This document shows positions 8,706 through 18,000 of a stretch of DNA of 64,000 bases, in pieces. Origin of the DNA: Rhizophagus prolifer (lineage: Eukaryota; Glomeromycota; Glomeromycetes; Glomerales; Glomeraceae); assembly GCA_019425655.1 (NCBI GenBank), contig NQWY01033934.1, positions 1-64,000 on the forward strand, given 5' to 3'. Below the pieces are notes generated by a model that searched no databases, was not told the DNA's origin, and was given only the letters and a program-made list of their open reading frames with translations. The first letter of the stretch is position 1. Every line of letters starts with the position of its first letter. A program made the translations under genes and the position numbers.

Positions 8706-9692
8706 ATGTCTGCTAAACGTCTTGAACAAGTAGCTTTAGCCACAAAAACTGCATTTGTGTTTCCGGGTCAAGGTTCACAAAAAGTTGGTATGCTCGCTGA
8801 ACTCGCAGAACAGTTTAGTGGAGTTGGGCAAACTTTTGCTGAAGCTTCAGACGCGCTAGGATTTGATCTTTGGCACATTGCGCAAAGTGGTGAAGGTTTA
8901 GACCAAACACAAAACACCCAACCTGTATTATTAACTGCTAGCATCGCTTTATGGCGTCTTTGGTTAGATTTGGGTGGTTTAGCACCTAAATACCTTGCTG
9001 GTCACTCTTTAGGTGAATACAGCGCTTTAGTTGCAGCGGGTTCAATGAGTTTGGCAGATGCAGTTAAATTAGTTAATTTGCGTGGAAAACTCATGCAAAG
9101 TGCTGTCCCTCAAGGGGAAGGTGCGATGGCTGCAATTCTTGGTTTGGCCGATGATAAAGTAGTTGAACTATGCCAGAGTGTAACTGCATCAGGTCAAGGT
9201 TCAGTTGAAGCTGCAAATTATAATTCACAAGGTCAGGTTGTAATTGCGGGCAGTACTGCATCTGTACAGCAAGTGATGGCATTAGCAAAAGAACAATCTG
9301 CTAAAGCAATTGCTTTACCAGTTTCTGTACCTTCGCATTGTTCATTGATGAAGCCTGCTGCAGAAAAATTTGCAGAAGCTTTGGAACAAACTGCCATTGA
9401 GCTACCTACCATTCCTGTAATACAAAATGTCAACGCGGGAATTGCTACCGATGTTGCTCAATTACGTCAGGCATTAACAGCACAATTGTACGAGTCTGTG
9501 CAATGGACACGTACCATGCAGTCTCTTCAAGACCAAGGTATTCAGTACATTGTTGAATGTGGTCCTGGTACAGTATTGAGTAATCTCGCAAAGCGTTTAC
9601 CAAATATCGAAAAAGCTTTTTCTATTGATAGTAAGAGCAAAATGGAAGATGCCCTAAATGCTGTTTTAGTGGCAGAAGGAAAAATTGCATGA
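8706..9692 (+). CDS. fabD: FabD, malonyl-CoA:ACP transacylase
   Basis: FabD loads malonate from CoA onto ACP for fatty-acid elongation. I place the start at the ATG at 8706, preceded by AAGGAT at 8695-8700; the upstream GTG at 8682 has no ribosome site. The product has 328 residues. FVFPGQGSQKVGM is the N-terminal signature, GHSLGEYSAL carries the nucleophilic Ser (about 101), and the catalytic His lies in VPSHCSLM (about 211). It overlaps fabG by four bases. Unlike the common gamma-proteobacterial order, plsX and fabH are not upstream; a terminator sits there instead. Confidence 0.96.
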   Translation: MSAKRLEQVALATKTAFVFPGQGSQKVGMLAELAEQFSGVGQTFAEASDALGFDLWHIAQSGEGLDQTQNTQPVLLTASIALWRLWLDLGGLAPKYLAGHSLGEYSALVAAGSMSLADAVKLVNLRGKLMQSAVPQGEGAMAAILGLADDKVVELCQSVTASGQGSVEAANYNSQGQVVIAGSTASVQQVMALAKEQSAKAIALPVSVPSHCSLMKPAAEKFAEALEQTAIELPTIPVIQNVNAGIATDVAQLRQALTAQLYESVQWTRTMQSLQDQGIQYIVECGPGTVLSNLAKRLPNIEKAFSIDSKSKMEDALNAVLVAEGKIA

Positions 9693-10423
9693 CACAAGAA
9701 CGCAAAGTTGCATTAGTAACGGGCGCGAGTCGGGGCATTGGCGCTGCAATTGCCCAGCAACTTATTCAAGACGGTTATTTTGTCGTAGGTACTGCGACTT
9801 CTGAATCTGGTGCACAAAAGCTAACAGATAGCTTTGATGAACAAGGTGCAGGTTTGGCGCTAGACGTGCGTAATCTCGATGAGATTGAAGCAGTCGTGTC
9901 TCATATTGAACAGAATTATGGTCCTGTACTTGTTCTCGTTAACAATGCAGGTATTACGAAAGACAATTTGTTGCTTCGTATGTCTGAAGATGATTGGGAT
10001 GACATTCTCAATATCCACCTTAAAGCCGTTTATCGTTTATCTAAACGTGTACTTAAGGGTATGACGAAAGCACGTTTTGGTCGAATTATTAATATCAGTT
10101 CTGTTGTTGCTCATTTTGCAAACCCAGGCCAAGCAAACTACTCTGCTGCTAAAGCAGGTATTGAAGCATTCAGCCGTAGCCTTGCAAAAGAGATGGGTAG
10201 CCGCCAAATCACTGTAAACAGTGTGGCACCAGGTTTTATTGCAACAGAAATGACAGATGCACTTAGTGAAGACATTCGCAAAAAAATGAGTGATCAAGTG
10301 GCTTTAAATCGTTTAGGTGAGCCACAAGATATCGCAAATGCGGTGAGTTTCCTTGCAAGTGATAAAGCAGGTTACATTACCGGTACGGTATTACATGTAA
10401 ATGGTGGTTTATACATGGCCTAA
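9689..10423 (+). CDS. fabG: FabG, 3-oxoacyl-ACP reductase
   Basis: This short-chain dehydrogenase reduces 3-ketoacyl-ACP with NADPH. The product has 244 residues. TGASRGIG at about 11-18 binds the cofactor, NNAG follows near 85, and the catalytic residues are Ser138, Tyr151 and Lys155 (YSAAK). The C-terminal GLYMA ending is typical of true FabG. The ATG overlaps the fabD stop (ATGA) and acpP follows after 84 bases, so the identity is firm despite the size of the SDR family. Confidence 0.96.
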   Translation: MTQERKVALVTGASRGIGAAIAQQLIQDGYFVVGTATSESGAQKLTDSFDEQGAGLALDVRNLDEIEAVVSHIEQNYGPVLVLVNNAGITKDNLLLRMSEDDWDDILNIHLKAVYRLSKRVLKGMTKARFGRIINISSVVAHFANPGQANYSAAKAGIEAFSRSLAKEMGSRQITVNSVAPGFIATEMTDALSEDIRKKMSDQVALNRLGEPQDIANAVSFLASDKAGYITGTVLHVNGGLYMA

Positions 10424-10507
10424 CGCCGATGTATAAACTTTTAAAAATTTTTATATTCAATTAAACTAGTGGCAAATCAAACGCCACAAGCAATGAGGAG
10501 AATTCCT

Positions 10508-10744
10508 GTGAGCGATATCGAACAACGCGTTAAACAAGCAGTTGCAGAACAACTTGGTCTTAAAGCTGAAGAGATTAAAAACGAAGCATCTTTCATGGAT
10601 GACTTGGGTGCTGACTCTTTAGATTTAGTTGAACTTGTTATGTCTTTCGAAAATGACTTCGACATCACTATCCCTGATGAAGATTCAAACGAAATCACTA
10701 CAGTTCAATCTGCAATTGACTATGTAACTAAAAAACTTGGTTAA
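10508..10744 (+). CDS. acpP: Acyl carrier protein
   Basis: The product is a 78-residue acidic carrier of acyl chains. The phosphopantetheine is attached to Ser37 in the [11 protein letters not shown] motif. The start is the GTG at 10508, preceded by GAGGAG at 10495-10500; this gives the canonical N-terminus SDIEQRV. An ATG 39 bases upstream would add 13 residues not seen in the family. It is the last gene of fabD-fabG-acpP and ends before a strong terminator. Confidence 0.96.
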   Translation: MSDIEQRVKQAVAEQLGLKAEEIKNEASFMDDLGADSLDLVELVMSFENDFDITIPDEDSNEITTVQSAIDYVTKKLG

Positions 10745-10770
10745 TTCGCATATTGCTGATTAAAAAGAAG

Positions 10771-10793
10771 GCCACCGTAAGGTGGCTTTTTTT
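10771..10793 (+). terminator. Terminator after acpP
   Basis: GCCACC-GTAA-GGTGGC stem followed by seven T, 26 bases after the acpP stop. Confidence 0.93.
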
Positions 10794-10933
10794 ATTTAAT
10801 CAAAATCATTGATAGGGATACATATTTTTACAAGATCAACCTCAATTGATAGCAGAGGTGTCTCTTTTTTCAAGTATAACAATAAAGGTCAGTTTAATGA
10901 CTTTACTATAAACAATAATATGAGGACTAAAAG

Positions 10934-11407
10934 ATGGGTCTTTTTGATTTTGTAAAAGGTATTGGTAAGAAAAATACCGCACCAGCAGAACCACAACCAG
11001 CTCCAGCAACACCAGCAGAACCTTCTGCACAAGAAGTGGCAAATAAATTATTAGGATTAATTAAAAGTTTAGGCTTAGGGGTGGAAGGCCTATCCGTAAC
11101 ATATAATGGTTCAACTGATACTGCGACGCTTCATGGTCAAGTACAAAGCCAAGCAGACAAAGAAAAAATTATTCTTATTGTTGGTAACGTAGACCACGTT
11201 GCGCAAGTAGATGATCAAATGACGGTTGCTACTCCTGAGCCAGAAAGTAAATTTTATACGATAAAATCAGGTGATAATCTTTCAAAAATTGCGAAAGAAT
11301 TTTATGGTGATGCTAACCAATATCAAAAAATCTTTGAAGCAAACAAACCAATGCTAAAAGATCCAGATGAGATTTTCCCTGGACAAGTTTTACGTATTCC
11401 TCAGTAA
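10934..11407 (+). CDS. kbp: BON-LysM protein similar to YgaU/Kbp
   Basis: The product is a 157-residue protein with a short N-terminal MGLFDFVKGIGKK helix, a Pro/Ala-rich linker, a BON domain (about 38-95) and a C-terminal LysM motif (about 106-155, FYTIKSGDNLSKIAKEFYG). The E. coli homologue YgaU (Kbp) binds potassium and is induced by osmotic stress. There is no signal peptide, consistent with a cytoplasmic Kbp-like role rather than peptidoglycan binding. It is monocistronic, with its own terminator. The gene symbol is by homology only. Confidence 0.85.
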   Translation: MGLFDFVKGIGKKNTAPAEPQPAPATPAEPSAQEVANKLLGLIKSLGLGVEGLSVTYNGSTDTATLHGQVQSQADKEKIILIVGNVDHVAQVDDQMTVATPEPESKFYTIKSGDNLSKIAKEFYGDANQYQKIFEANKPMLKDPDEIFPGQVLRIPQ

Positions 11408-11419
11408 TTGGAATAAATA

Positions 11420-11445
11420 AAAAGGCGCTTAAAGCGCCTTTTTAT
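11420..11445. terminator. Bidirectional terminator between the LysM gene and thiD
   Basis: AAAGGCGCTT-AAAGCGCCTTT hairpin with A and T tracts on both sides. It lies between two convergent genes and can serve both. Confidence 0.9.
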
Positions 11446-11452
11446 TTCGTTG

Positions 11453-12238
<786 letters not shown>

Positions 12239-12258
12239 TTAAATTTACGTTAGTATAA

Positions 12259-12278
12259 GAGAGTTTAATTAAACTCTC
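12259..12278. promoter_or_regulatory. Perfect 20-bp palindrome, possible operator between thiD and the HAD gene
   Basis: The half-site GAGAGTTTAA is followed immediately by its exact complement, with no loop. It lies in the spacer between two divergent starts. There is no T-run, so it is not a terminator. A dimeric regulator site is the natural reading, but no regulator gene is adjacent. Confidence 0.4.
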
Positions 12279-12317
12279 GACCAATTGAACTAAATACTTT
12301 ACTGGGTTAATGATTGA

Positions 12318-12992
12318 ATGGCTATAAAACATATTTTGATTGATTTAGATGGAACCTTAACAGACCCTAAAGTTGGTATCCATACTTCAATTCGCTATGC
12401 AATGGACAAGCTTGGTTATCCATTAGCTGCCGATTTAAATATTGATTGGACCATTGGCCCGCCTTTAAAACCATCACTTGCAAAATTATTGGCTACTCAA
12501 GATGATGATTTAGCTGAACAAGCTTTATTGGCTTATCGTGAGCGTTTCTCGGTCATTGGTTTGTTTGAAAATGAAGTATATCCATCTGTAGTACAAACAC
12601 TGAGTGCATTAAAAAACGAAGGATATCGTTTATTTGTTGCTACCGCTAAGCCAACGATTTATGCGAAACGAATTTTAGATCATTTTGAATTAAGCCAATA
12701 TTTTGTAGATATTTATGGCAGTGAATTGACGGGTGAGCGGACCAATAAAGCTGAGCTTATTCATTATATTCTTGAGCACGAACAATTAAGTCCAGAAGAG
12801 TGTTTAATGGTAGGTGACCGTCAATATGATGTTTTAGGTGCTCGTCACAATGGTATTGAGGCGGTGGCTGTGACTTATGGTTATGGAACAGCAGAAGAAC
12901 TTGCTCAAGCACAGCCAAAAGCGATGATTAATCAGTTCTCTGAACTTTTGGACTATATTGAAGAACTGGCAGCACAAAAGAAAGTTTCTTAA
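12318..12992 (+). CDS. HAD-superfamily phosphatase, phosphoglycolate phosphatase-like
   Basis: This 224-residue HAD subfamily IA hydrolase has motif I DLDGTL at about residues 9-14, a helical cap domain, motif II in LFVATAKP, the motif III Lys in the ILDHF-GSEL-K region, and motif IV VGDRQYDVLGA. These residues support a Mg-dependent phosphatase. The overall pattern resembles Gph and the YieH/PphA-like 5'-nucleotidases, and the substrate cannot be told from sequence. It is divergent from thiD and followed by its own terminator. Confidence 0.85.
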   Translation: MAIKHILIDLDGTLTDPKVGIHTSIRYAMDKLGYPLAADLNIDWTIGPPLKPSLAKLLATQDDDLAEQALLAYRERFSVIGLFENEVYPSVVQTLSALKNEGYRLFVATAKPTIYAKRILDHFELSQYFVDIYGSELTGERTNKAELIHYILEHEQLSPEECLMVGDRQYDVLGARHNGIEAVAVTYGYGTAEELAQAQPKAMINQFSELLDYIEELAAQKKVS

Positions 12993-13016
12993 ATATAAAT
13001 AAGTTTTAATTTATAG

Positions 13017-13049
13017 GTTTGGCTTTGATCTAAAGCCAAACCTTTTTTA
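13017..13049. terminator. Terminator between the HAD gene and ribB
   Basis: GGTTTGGCTTT-gatct-AAAGCCAAACC, an 11-pair perfect stem, followed by six T. It ends the plus-strand HAD gene and lies directly after the ribB stop on the other strand. Confidence 0.93.
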
Positions 13050-13050
13050 T

Positions 13051-13710
13051 TTAAATACCGTGTTGTTGACGGTATTGAACAAGTTCTTCAATCGTAATCA
13101 CGGTTAAGTGATGAGTTTGTGCATATGCTAAAACTTGAATACCTGATGCCATAGTGCCATCTGGATTAGTCAATTCACATAACACACCAGCAGGTTTGAG
13201 ACCAGCTAATCTGGCTAGATCAATTGTTCCCTCAGTATGACCACGTCGAGTAAGTATCCCACCATTACGTGCACGTAAAGGGAAAACGTGACCAGGACGA
13301 TTTAAGTCACTTGCAACAGCACCATCTTTAATAGCAGTTTTAATGGTTGTTACACGGTCTTTAGCAGAAACACCAGTTGTAACGCCTTGAGCAGCTTCAA
13401 TGGTTACTGTAAATGCAGTATGAAACTGACTTGAGTTTTGAGAAACCATTGGAGGAAGATCTAAGTGATCTGCTAATTCTTCTGTCAGGCATAAACATAC
13501 AATACCTGAGCCATCACGAATCATACGTGCCATGGTCTCAACAGTTAGAGTTTCAGCTGCAACAATTAAATCTGCTTCATTTTCACGGTCAAAGTCATCC
13601 ATAACCAAGACTGGTTTGCCTTGACGGATATCTTCTAATGCTTGTTGAATGCGTTGTTCAGCAGGAGAGAGGGCTGAGAAAAAAATTTCTGGTTGAATTA
13701 AGCTAGACAT
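13051..13710 (-). CDS. ribB: RibB, 3,4-dihydroxy-2-butanone 4-phosphate synthase
   Basis: RibB converts ribulose 5-phosphate to the four-carbon precursor of the riboflavin xylene ring. The 219-residue product is the stand-alone form without a RibA domain. [18 protein letters not shown] holds the metal- and substrate-binding Asp/Glu residues, [10 protein letters not shown] and [16 protein letters not shown] follow, all as in characterised RibB. An FMN riboswitch lies in its leader, so expression should fall when FMN is abundant. Confidence 0.95.
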   Translation of the reverse strand: MSSLIQPEIFFSALSPAEQRIQQALEDIRQGKPVLVMDDFDRENEADLIVAAETLTVETMARMIRDGSGIVCLCLTEELADHLDLPPMVSQNSSQFHTAFTVTIEAAQGVTTGVSAKDRVTTIKTAIKDGAVASDLNRPGHVFPLRARNGGILTRRGHTEGTIDLARLAGLKPAGVLCELTNPDGTMASGIQVLAYAQTHHLTVITIEELVQYRQQHGI

Positions 13711-13800
13711 AATGAAACGCTCTCGTAAAAATACGGTTGAACATTTCAGGACTGATGTAAAAACAGGCTGGCACTGAAATAAAACGGATTTATCCCAGTT

Positions 13801-13950
13801 CGTCGTCTTCTTTCATCCGGACTATACCGTCGGCTTTGGAGTTTCACCAAATCTGCTCAAATTACACAATTTAAGCTCGTGGGCTTGTTAATTTATATAT
13901 GAAAATTAACTTTACCACCGGTGGGGAATTACACCCCGCCCTGAAGCGAT
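13801..13950 (-). promoter_or_regulatory. FMN riboswitch (RFN element) of ribB
   Basis: Read on the minus strand, the leader shows the RFN hallmarks in order: CAGGGCGGGGTGTAATTCCC, then CACCGGTGGTAAAG, a variable stem-loop, GATTTGGTGAAACTCC, CCGACGGTATAGTCCGGATG and the closing AAAGAAGACGACGAA. About 90 bases separate it from the ribB ATG. I see no clear intrinsic terminator there, so control of translation initiation, or an anti-terminator that I missed, is possible. Confidence 0.96.
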
Positions 13951-13957
13951 GGGTTTT

Positions 13958-13963
13958 ATTATA
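13958..13963 (-). promoter_or_regulatory. Probable -10 box for the ribB leader
   Basis: TATAAT on the minus strand, placed so that transcription would start about at the first base of the riboswitch. No good -35 hexamer is visible. The rest of the spacer up to 14127 is AT-rich and must also hold the promoter for the DUF2157 gene. Confidence 0.45.
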
Positions 13964-14127
13964 GCGCGCTTGGCAAAATTGGCTAGATGCTTTTGTAGAA
14001 TGCTAAGTCTCATTATGAATAAGTATTTTTAGAAATCGAAATAGGTTTTTTAACAAGAGCTTACTTGTTGGTTTTAAAAGTGAATGTTATGTTTTTTATA
14101 GAAAATTATAAATAAAACAGGTTTTTC

Positions 14128-15372
14128 ATGCAGATTAGAGACTATTATCCTTTTAGGAATACTTTATTTATTCAGCATCTCCATATTTTTAGTTATATAT
14201 TTATGGCGGTATGTATTCTGTATTTGATTGCTGCTAACTGGTTGATGCTTCCTGATAGCATTCAACTCAGCATCCCACCTGTTATATTACTTGTCACCGC
14301 TTGGGTGAGCGTAACAGATACCTTAAGCGAGGGAGTTCGGCAGACCTTACATGGTATTTGTGGTTTGATGGTCGGTTTGAGTCTGGCTGTAATAGGACAA
14401 GTTTATCAAACAGGTGCAGACAGTTATTTATTGTTCTTGATTTGGACTTTGCTTTTATTACCTTGGTTATATCGACTTAATATTGGTATTTTTACTTTAG
14501 TTTGCATTACCAGCCAACTTACACTTTTTTTATTTTTTCGACAGACTTTTTGGGCAGAAAAATTTCCTTATTTATATCTATTCACTCTAAATTTATTAAG
14601 CCTTATCGAGTTTTGGATCTGTATAAAGAAGTATCGTGCATTACGTTTTGTTTTTATCGCTTGGCTTGCTGTCATTTCAATCATTGGAATGATTCAATAC
14701 TTATCGAATACAAACATTCCTTATCTGATCTCGGCTTTCTTTTCAGGAATAATCGCTTTTTATTATTTTTTCAAAAAAAATGATCAATTATGTGCCAGTT
14801 TAATGGCTGCTATTCTTGGTGTAACCGCAACAATATGGCTTGTAGATGGGATTAATCATTTATTTAAAGATTCTAATGAGTTCATTTTTTTACTGATTGC
14901 GGGCATTATTTTTACTTGGTTTGCACTTATTAGTTATTTCTTAATCAGAATTTTTCGCCAAAGCCGTTTTTATGTCATTCCTTTAGCAATTGGTGCTTGG
15001 CTTGCTGGTTTAGCACTTGCAGCATTTACACTCGTATTTTGGGAGACTATTTCTTTAATTATTGGCATCATCTTTGTTGCTATAGCTATAACTTTACTAA
15101 CAAAATCTCAAAATTATTTCATTCGGCAATTTGCATATTGTTTATTTATTAGTGGCCAAACTGCTTTTTTATTCCATCTTGGATCTGAAACAAATCAAAT
15201 TTTATGGGTGTTGATTGCCCAGATTTTTATTCTATGTATTAGTTATTTTCTTAAGCCTCATTGGTTCTTTATTTTAATTCAAATGCTCGCAACTTATGGA
15301 ATAGCATTTTTCTATCTATTGCAACTAGACCATTCAATATGGTCAGTAAACTCTGTTCAATTTCATCTTTAG
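14128..15372 (+). CDS. DUF2157-domain membrane protein (N-terminal part of a probably split gene)
   Basis: This 414-residue polytopic protein has about a dozen hydrophobic segments. The region around SLAVIGQVYQTGADSYLLFLIW (about 88-110) is the DUF2157 signature. In many gamma-proteobacteria DUF2157 and DUF4401 are parts of one long protein followed by a GDYXXLXY protein. Here the frame ends at TAG (15370-15372), while the next frame is open from 15350 and continues straight into the DUF4401 part. A single-base indel or a +1 shift therefore separates them. Function of the family is unknown. Confidence 0.75.
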   Translation: MQIRDYYPFRNTLFIQHLHIFSYIFMAVCILYLIAANWLMLPDSIQLSIPPVILLVTAWVSVTDTLSEGVRQTLHGICGLMVGLSLAVIGQVYQTGADSYLLFLIWTLLLLPWLYRLNIGIFTLVCITSQLTLFLFFRQTFWAEKFPYLYLFTLNLLSLIEFWICIKKYRALRFVFIAWLAVISIIGMIQYLSNTNIPYLISAFFSGIIAFYYFFKKNDQLCASLMAAILGVTATIWLVDGINHLFKDSNEFIFLLIAGIIFTWFALISYFLIRIFRQSRFYVIPLAIGAWLAGLALAAFTLVFWETISLIIGIIFVAIAITLLTKSQNYFIRQFAYCLFISGQTAFLFHLGSETNQILWVLIAQIFILCISYFLKPHWFFILIQMLATYGIAFFYLLQLDHSIWSVNSVQFHL

Positions 15373-15442
15373 CTTAGTACTGCTGATAGGGAGTAAAGCA
15401 ATTGTATCGTATGAGCGGAGTATCTTTTTATGCGTACTTGCT

Positions 15443-15880
15443 GTGATTTTGGTGAACTCATTCTTTGATAATTTTATAGGGTTAGCATTGCTTGATTCGG
15501 CTGATCAGTTATTATGGTTTCTCTATGTCTTACCAAGTCTATGGTTATTGTGCTTTAGTTTTTTTTATCTCTATAGACAACTTCACAGTATAACTTTTTT
15601 TGCTTTTTTAATTTTTGGCATAGTACTTATTGCACTCGGCTATTTTGATGTATTCATTCTATTTGTAATTTTGACATGGGCTTTAAAAAATAAAGATCGC
15701 ATTGTTTACGGTATTACACTTCTTGTGTTCGCTACTGTACTTTGGCAACTTTATTACAGTTTGCAATTAAGTTTTCTAGCTAAAAGTGCATCAATCTTGG
15801 TGTCAGGAATTATATTGTTGGCTTTATATAGGTTGCTCATACAAGAAGCTAAGAGCAATTTTGTTGAGGGAGAAAATTAA
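15443..15880 (+). CDS. DUF4401-type membrane protein part, continuing the DUF2157 frame by +1
   Basis: The product is a 145-residue hydrophobic protein with four or five membrane spans. The first in-frame start is a GTG at 15443 with no good ribosome site. The open frame reaches back to 15350, and the residues before the GTG (GSKAIVSYERSIFLCVLA) read as a natural continuation of the preceding protein, so independent initiation is doubtful. Its stop overlaps the next ATG (TAATG), coupling it to the GDYXXLXY gene. Confidence 0.6.
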   Translation: MILVNSFFDNFIGLALLDSADQLLWFLYVLPSLWLLCFSFFYLYRQLHSITFFAFLIFGIVLIALGYFDVFILFVILTWALKNKDRIVYGITLLVFATVLWQLYYSLQLSFLAKSASILVSGIILLALYRLLIQEAKSNFVEGEN

Positions 15881-16440
15881 TGAAAAAGTATTTCTCTCTT
15901 ATTCTTGCAATAGTCACTGTATTAGTTTTTACAGGTTTGGTTGCGAAAAATGAATGGCATCTACATCAGAGTAAAAGTATTTTTATTAAGCTTAAGCCAG
16001 TTGACCCTCGCTCTATTTTACAAGGCGACTACATGGCGCTGGCGTATGAATTAAATTTACAATCTCTTAAATCACCATCAGGAAGCGAAGGTGATGCTTT
16101 AGATCAAGTGATTTTTAATCATGCCAATATTCCAGCAAAAGTTATTTTAGATTCACAAAATCGAGTAATTCGTACAATTTTAGACACTAATAACTCATCT
16201 GCTGGGCAAAGCTTAATTTTAAAAAATCCTGAAAATCGTTTGCAGGCTTTGTACCCAGCTTCTAGAAGCTTCTTATTTGCCGAAGGTCTAGCTCATTGCT
16301 ATGAAAAAGCAAAATACGCTGAATTTAAGGTAAATATAAAGGGTGAGGCGATTCTGTTTGATTTACGAGGAGAAAAGCTACAATCTTTAAATTGTAAGCA
16401 GCAGCAAAGTTGGTGGAAGGGTGCGGTTAAGAGTTTATAG
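15880..16440 (+). CDS. GDYXXLXY-family protein
   Basis: This 186-residue protein has one N-terminal membrane segment or uncleaved signal (residues 5-22) and the defining GDYMALAYELN motif near residues 48-58. The family always travels with DUF2157/DUF4401 membrane proteins, as here, which suggests a membrane complex of unknown role. Its start overlaps the preceding stop by one base. A terminator follows. Confidence 0.85.
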   Translation: MKKYFSLILAIVTVLVFTGLVAKNEWHLHQSKSIFIKLKPVDPRSILQGDYMALAYELNLQSLKSPSGSEGDALDQVIFNHANIPAKVILDSQNRVIRTILDTNNSSAGQSLILKNPENRLQALYPASRSFLFAEGLAHCYEKAKYAEFKVNIKGEAILFDLRGEKLQSLNCKQQQSWWKGAVKSL

Positions 16441-16451
16441 ACACTGTAAAA

Positions 16452-16482
16452 AAAGCCCGTATTACGGGCTTTCTTGTTTTTT
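16452..16482 (+). terminator. Terminator after the GDYXXLXY gene
   Basis: AAAGCCCGT-att-ACGGGCTTT stem followed by a T-rich tract. It lies between convergent genes and may also act on panD transcripts. Confidence 0.85.
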
Positions 16483-16493
16483 TTAATCTTTAA

Positions 16494-16874
16494 TTAGGCA
16501 ACTTGTACAGGAATGCAGTTCGCTGTGTGGTTGACTGTATTATTTGGATTTGCATAGACCAAACGTGGTTTGTGAGCATTTGCTTCAGCTTCTGTGAAGT
16601 CACCAAACGTAGCAATAATAACTAAATCACCAACATCTGCTTGGTGAGCAGCACCACCGTTTACTGAAATAATGCCAGAGTTGTCTTCACCACGGATCGC
16701 GTAAGTTGTGAAGCGCTTGCCATTAGTTACGTTCCAAACGTGGATTTCTTCGTATTCACGAATACCAGCTAAATCCATCAATACGCCATCAATTGCACAA
16801 GAACCTTCATAGTGAAGTTCAGCATGGGTTACAACTGCACGGTGAATTTTGCATTTTAATAAACGAGATAGCAT
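16494..16874 (-). CDS. panD: PanD, aspartate 1-decarboxylase
   Basis: PanD makes beta-alanine for pantothenate and CoA. The 126-residue proenzyme cleaves itself between Gly24 and Ser25 (YEGSCAIDG) to create the catalytic pyruvoyl group. Lys9, Tyr58-region and Arg54-region blocks ([15 protein letters not shown]) are conserved, as is NGGAAH. It appears monocistronic. The other pantothenate genes are not in the window. Confidence 0.95.
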   Translation of the reverse strand: MLSRLLKCKIHRAVVTHAELHYEGSCAIDGVLMDLAGIREYEEIHVWNVTNGKRFTTYAIRGEDNSGIISVNGGAAHQADVGDLVIIATFGDFTEAEANAHKPRLVYANPNNTVNHTANCIPVQVA

Positions 16875-17004
16875 GGCTAGCGTCTCCTGAGTAGACCTAA
16901 GAAGATCTTATAGTGAAATCTTTTGCCTTTGCCGTTCTGGCAAGGTGGCTGATGCGCATTTTGCTCCTAAAAAAGCAAGATAGCAAGCTTGATTGTTCAA
17001 CAAT

Positions 17005-17586
17005 TTAAGCTGGTTTATACGCATTAATTTGGTTCATAGCTTGTGATACCTGTCCTTGAACAAGTAACTTCACTTTAGAGAGAGCATGATCAATTGCTCC
17101 GTCCATTAAGCTTTGTTCACTGCTTGGCGCTTTTCCAAGTACATGCCCAGAAACTCTTTCTTTTGAACCTGGATGTCCAATACCAATTCGTAAACGATGA
17201 AAATTTGGACCAATATGTGGGACAATATCACGTAAACCGTTATGCCCACCGTGCCCACCGCCTGTTTTAAGACGAATTACACCAGGGTTCATATCAAGTT
17301 CATCATGAGCAATCAGAATTGCTTCAGGAGCAATTTGATAGAATTTTGAGAAAGGAACAACACTTTGACCGGAACGGTTCATATACGTCGTTGGTAGAAG
17401 TAAGCGAACATCATGCCCCTCTATATTACCACGACCACTGATTCCGTGAAATTTTGGATCATTTTTTAATGTAATGCCATATTTATCTGCAAGCTGTTCA
17501 ACGAACCAAAAACCTGCATTATGGCGGGTTTGGGCATATTCTGAACCAGGATTGCCCAAACCAACAATTAGCGAAATATTTGACAC
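17005..17586 (-). CDS. pth: Peptidyl-tRNA hydrolase
   Basis: Pth recycles peptidyl-tRNAs that drop off ribosomes. The 193-residue product opens with LIVGLGNPGSEYAQTRHNAG, where His22 is the catalytic base. TYMNRSGQSV and AHDELDM, with the supporting Asp, follow, as does GGGHGGHNGLRD. It lies 20 bases downstream of rplY in the conserved prs-rplY-pth order. The ATG is at 17586. Confidence 0.95.
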   Translation of the reverse strand: MSNISLIVGLGNPGSEYAQTRHNAGFWFVEQLADKYGITLKNDPKFHGISGRGNIEGHDVRLLLPTTYMNRSGQSVVPFSKFYQIAPEAILIAHDELDMNPGVIRLKTGGGHGGHNGLRDIVPHIGPNFHRLRIGIGHPGSKERVSGHVLGKAPSSEQSLMDGAIDHALSKVKLLVQGQVSQAMNQINAYKPA

Positions 17587-17606
17587 TAATTTACGCCTTT
17601 AAACAC

Positions 17607-17903
17607 TTATGCGCGTTTGAAGTCAGCGTGCATAGGAGTGTTTTTAGATGGGTGACGTTGTAACGCTTGGATTTTAACGTTTTCAACTTTGTCGCCCACT
17701 TTGATTTCTACAACTTCTTCAAAGAAAGCATTGCTTTCTAAAGCTTTTACAAGCTCACGAAGTTCTAAAGTTACACTTACAGGCTCAGCGTTACCGCCGT
17801 AGATGATAGCTGGAACTAAAGATTCGCGACGAAGGCGGCGGCTCGCACCTTTCCCTTGTTTGTCTTCAGCACGCGCTTGAGCGTTGAATACGAAGTTTGC
17901 CAT
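17607..17903 (-). CDS. rplY: 50S ribosomal protein L25
   Basis: This 98-residue protein binds 5S rRNA and corresponds to the short L25 of gamma-proteobacteria, without the CTC C-terminal domain. The start is the ATG at 17903, with AGGA upstream on the minus strand. An upstream ATG would add five residues that do not belong to the family. [21 protein letters not shown] is the RNA-binding signature. It is followed by pth. Confidence 0.93.
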   Translation of the reverse strand: MANFVFNAQARAEDKQGKGASRRLRRESLVPAIIYGGNAEPVSVTLELRELVKALESNAFFEEVVEIKVGDKVENVKIQALQRHPSKNTPMHADFKRA

Positions 17904-18000
17904 GAGATAAATCCTCATTAAAGATTAAATAAACTAAACTTGCGACCAGTTTAGTGATAGAAAACCCCAGCCAAAGCCAGGGTTAAGAAAAGCTGCAATA

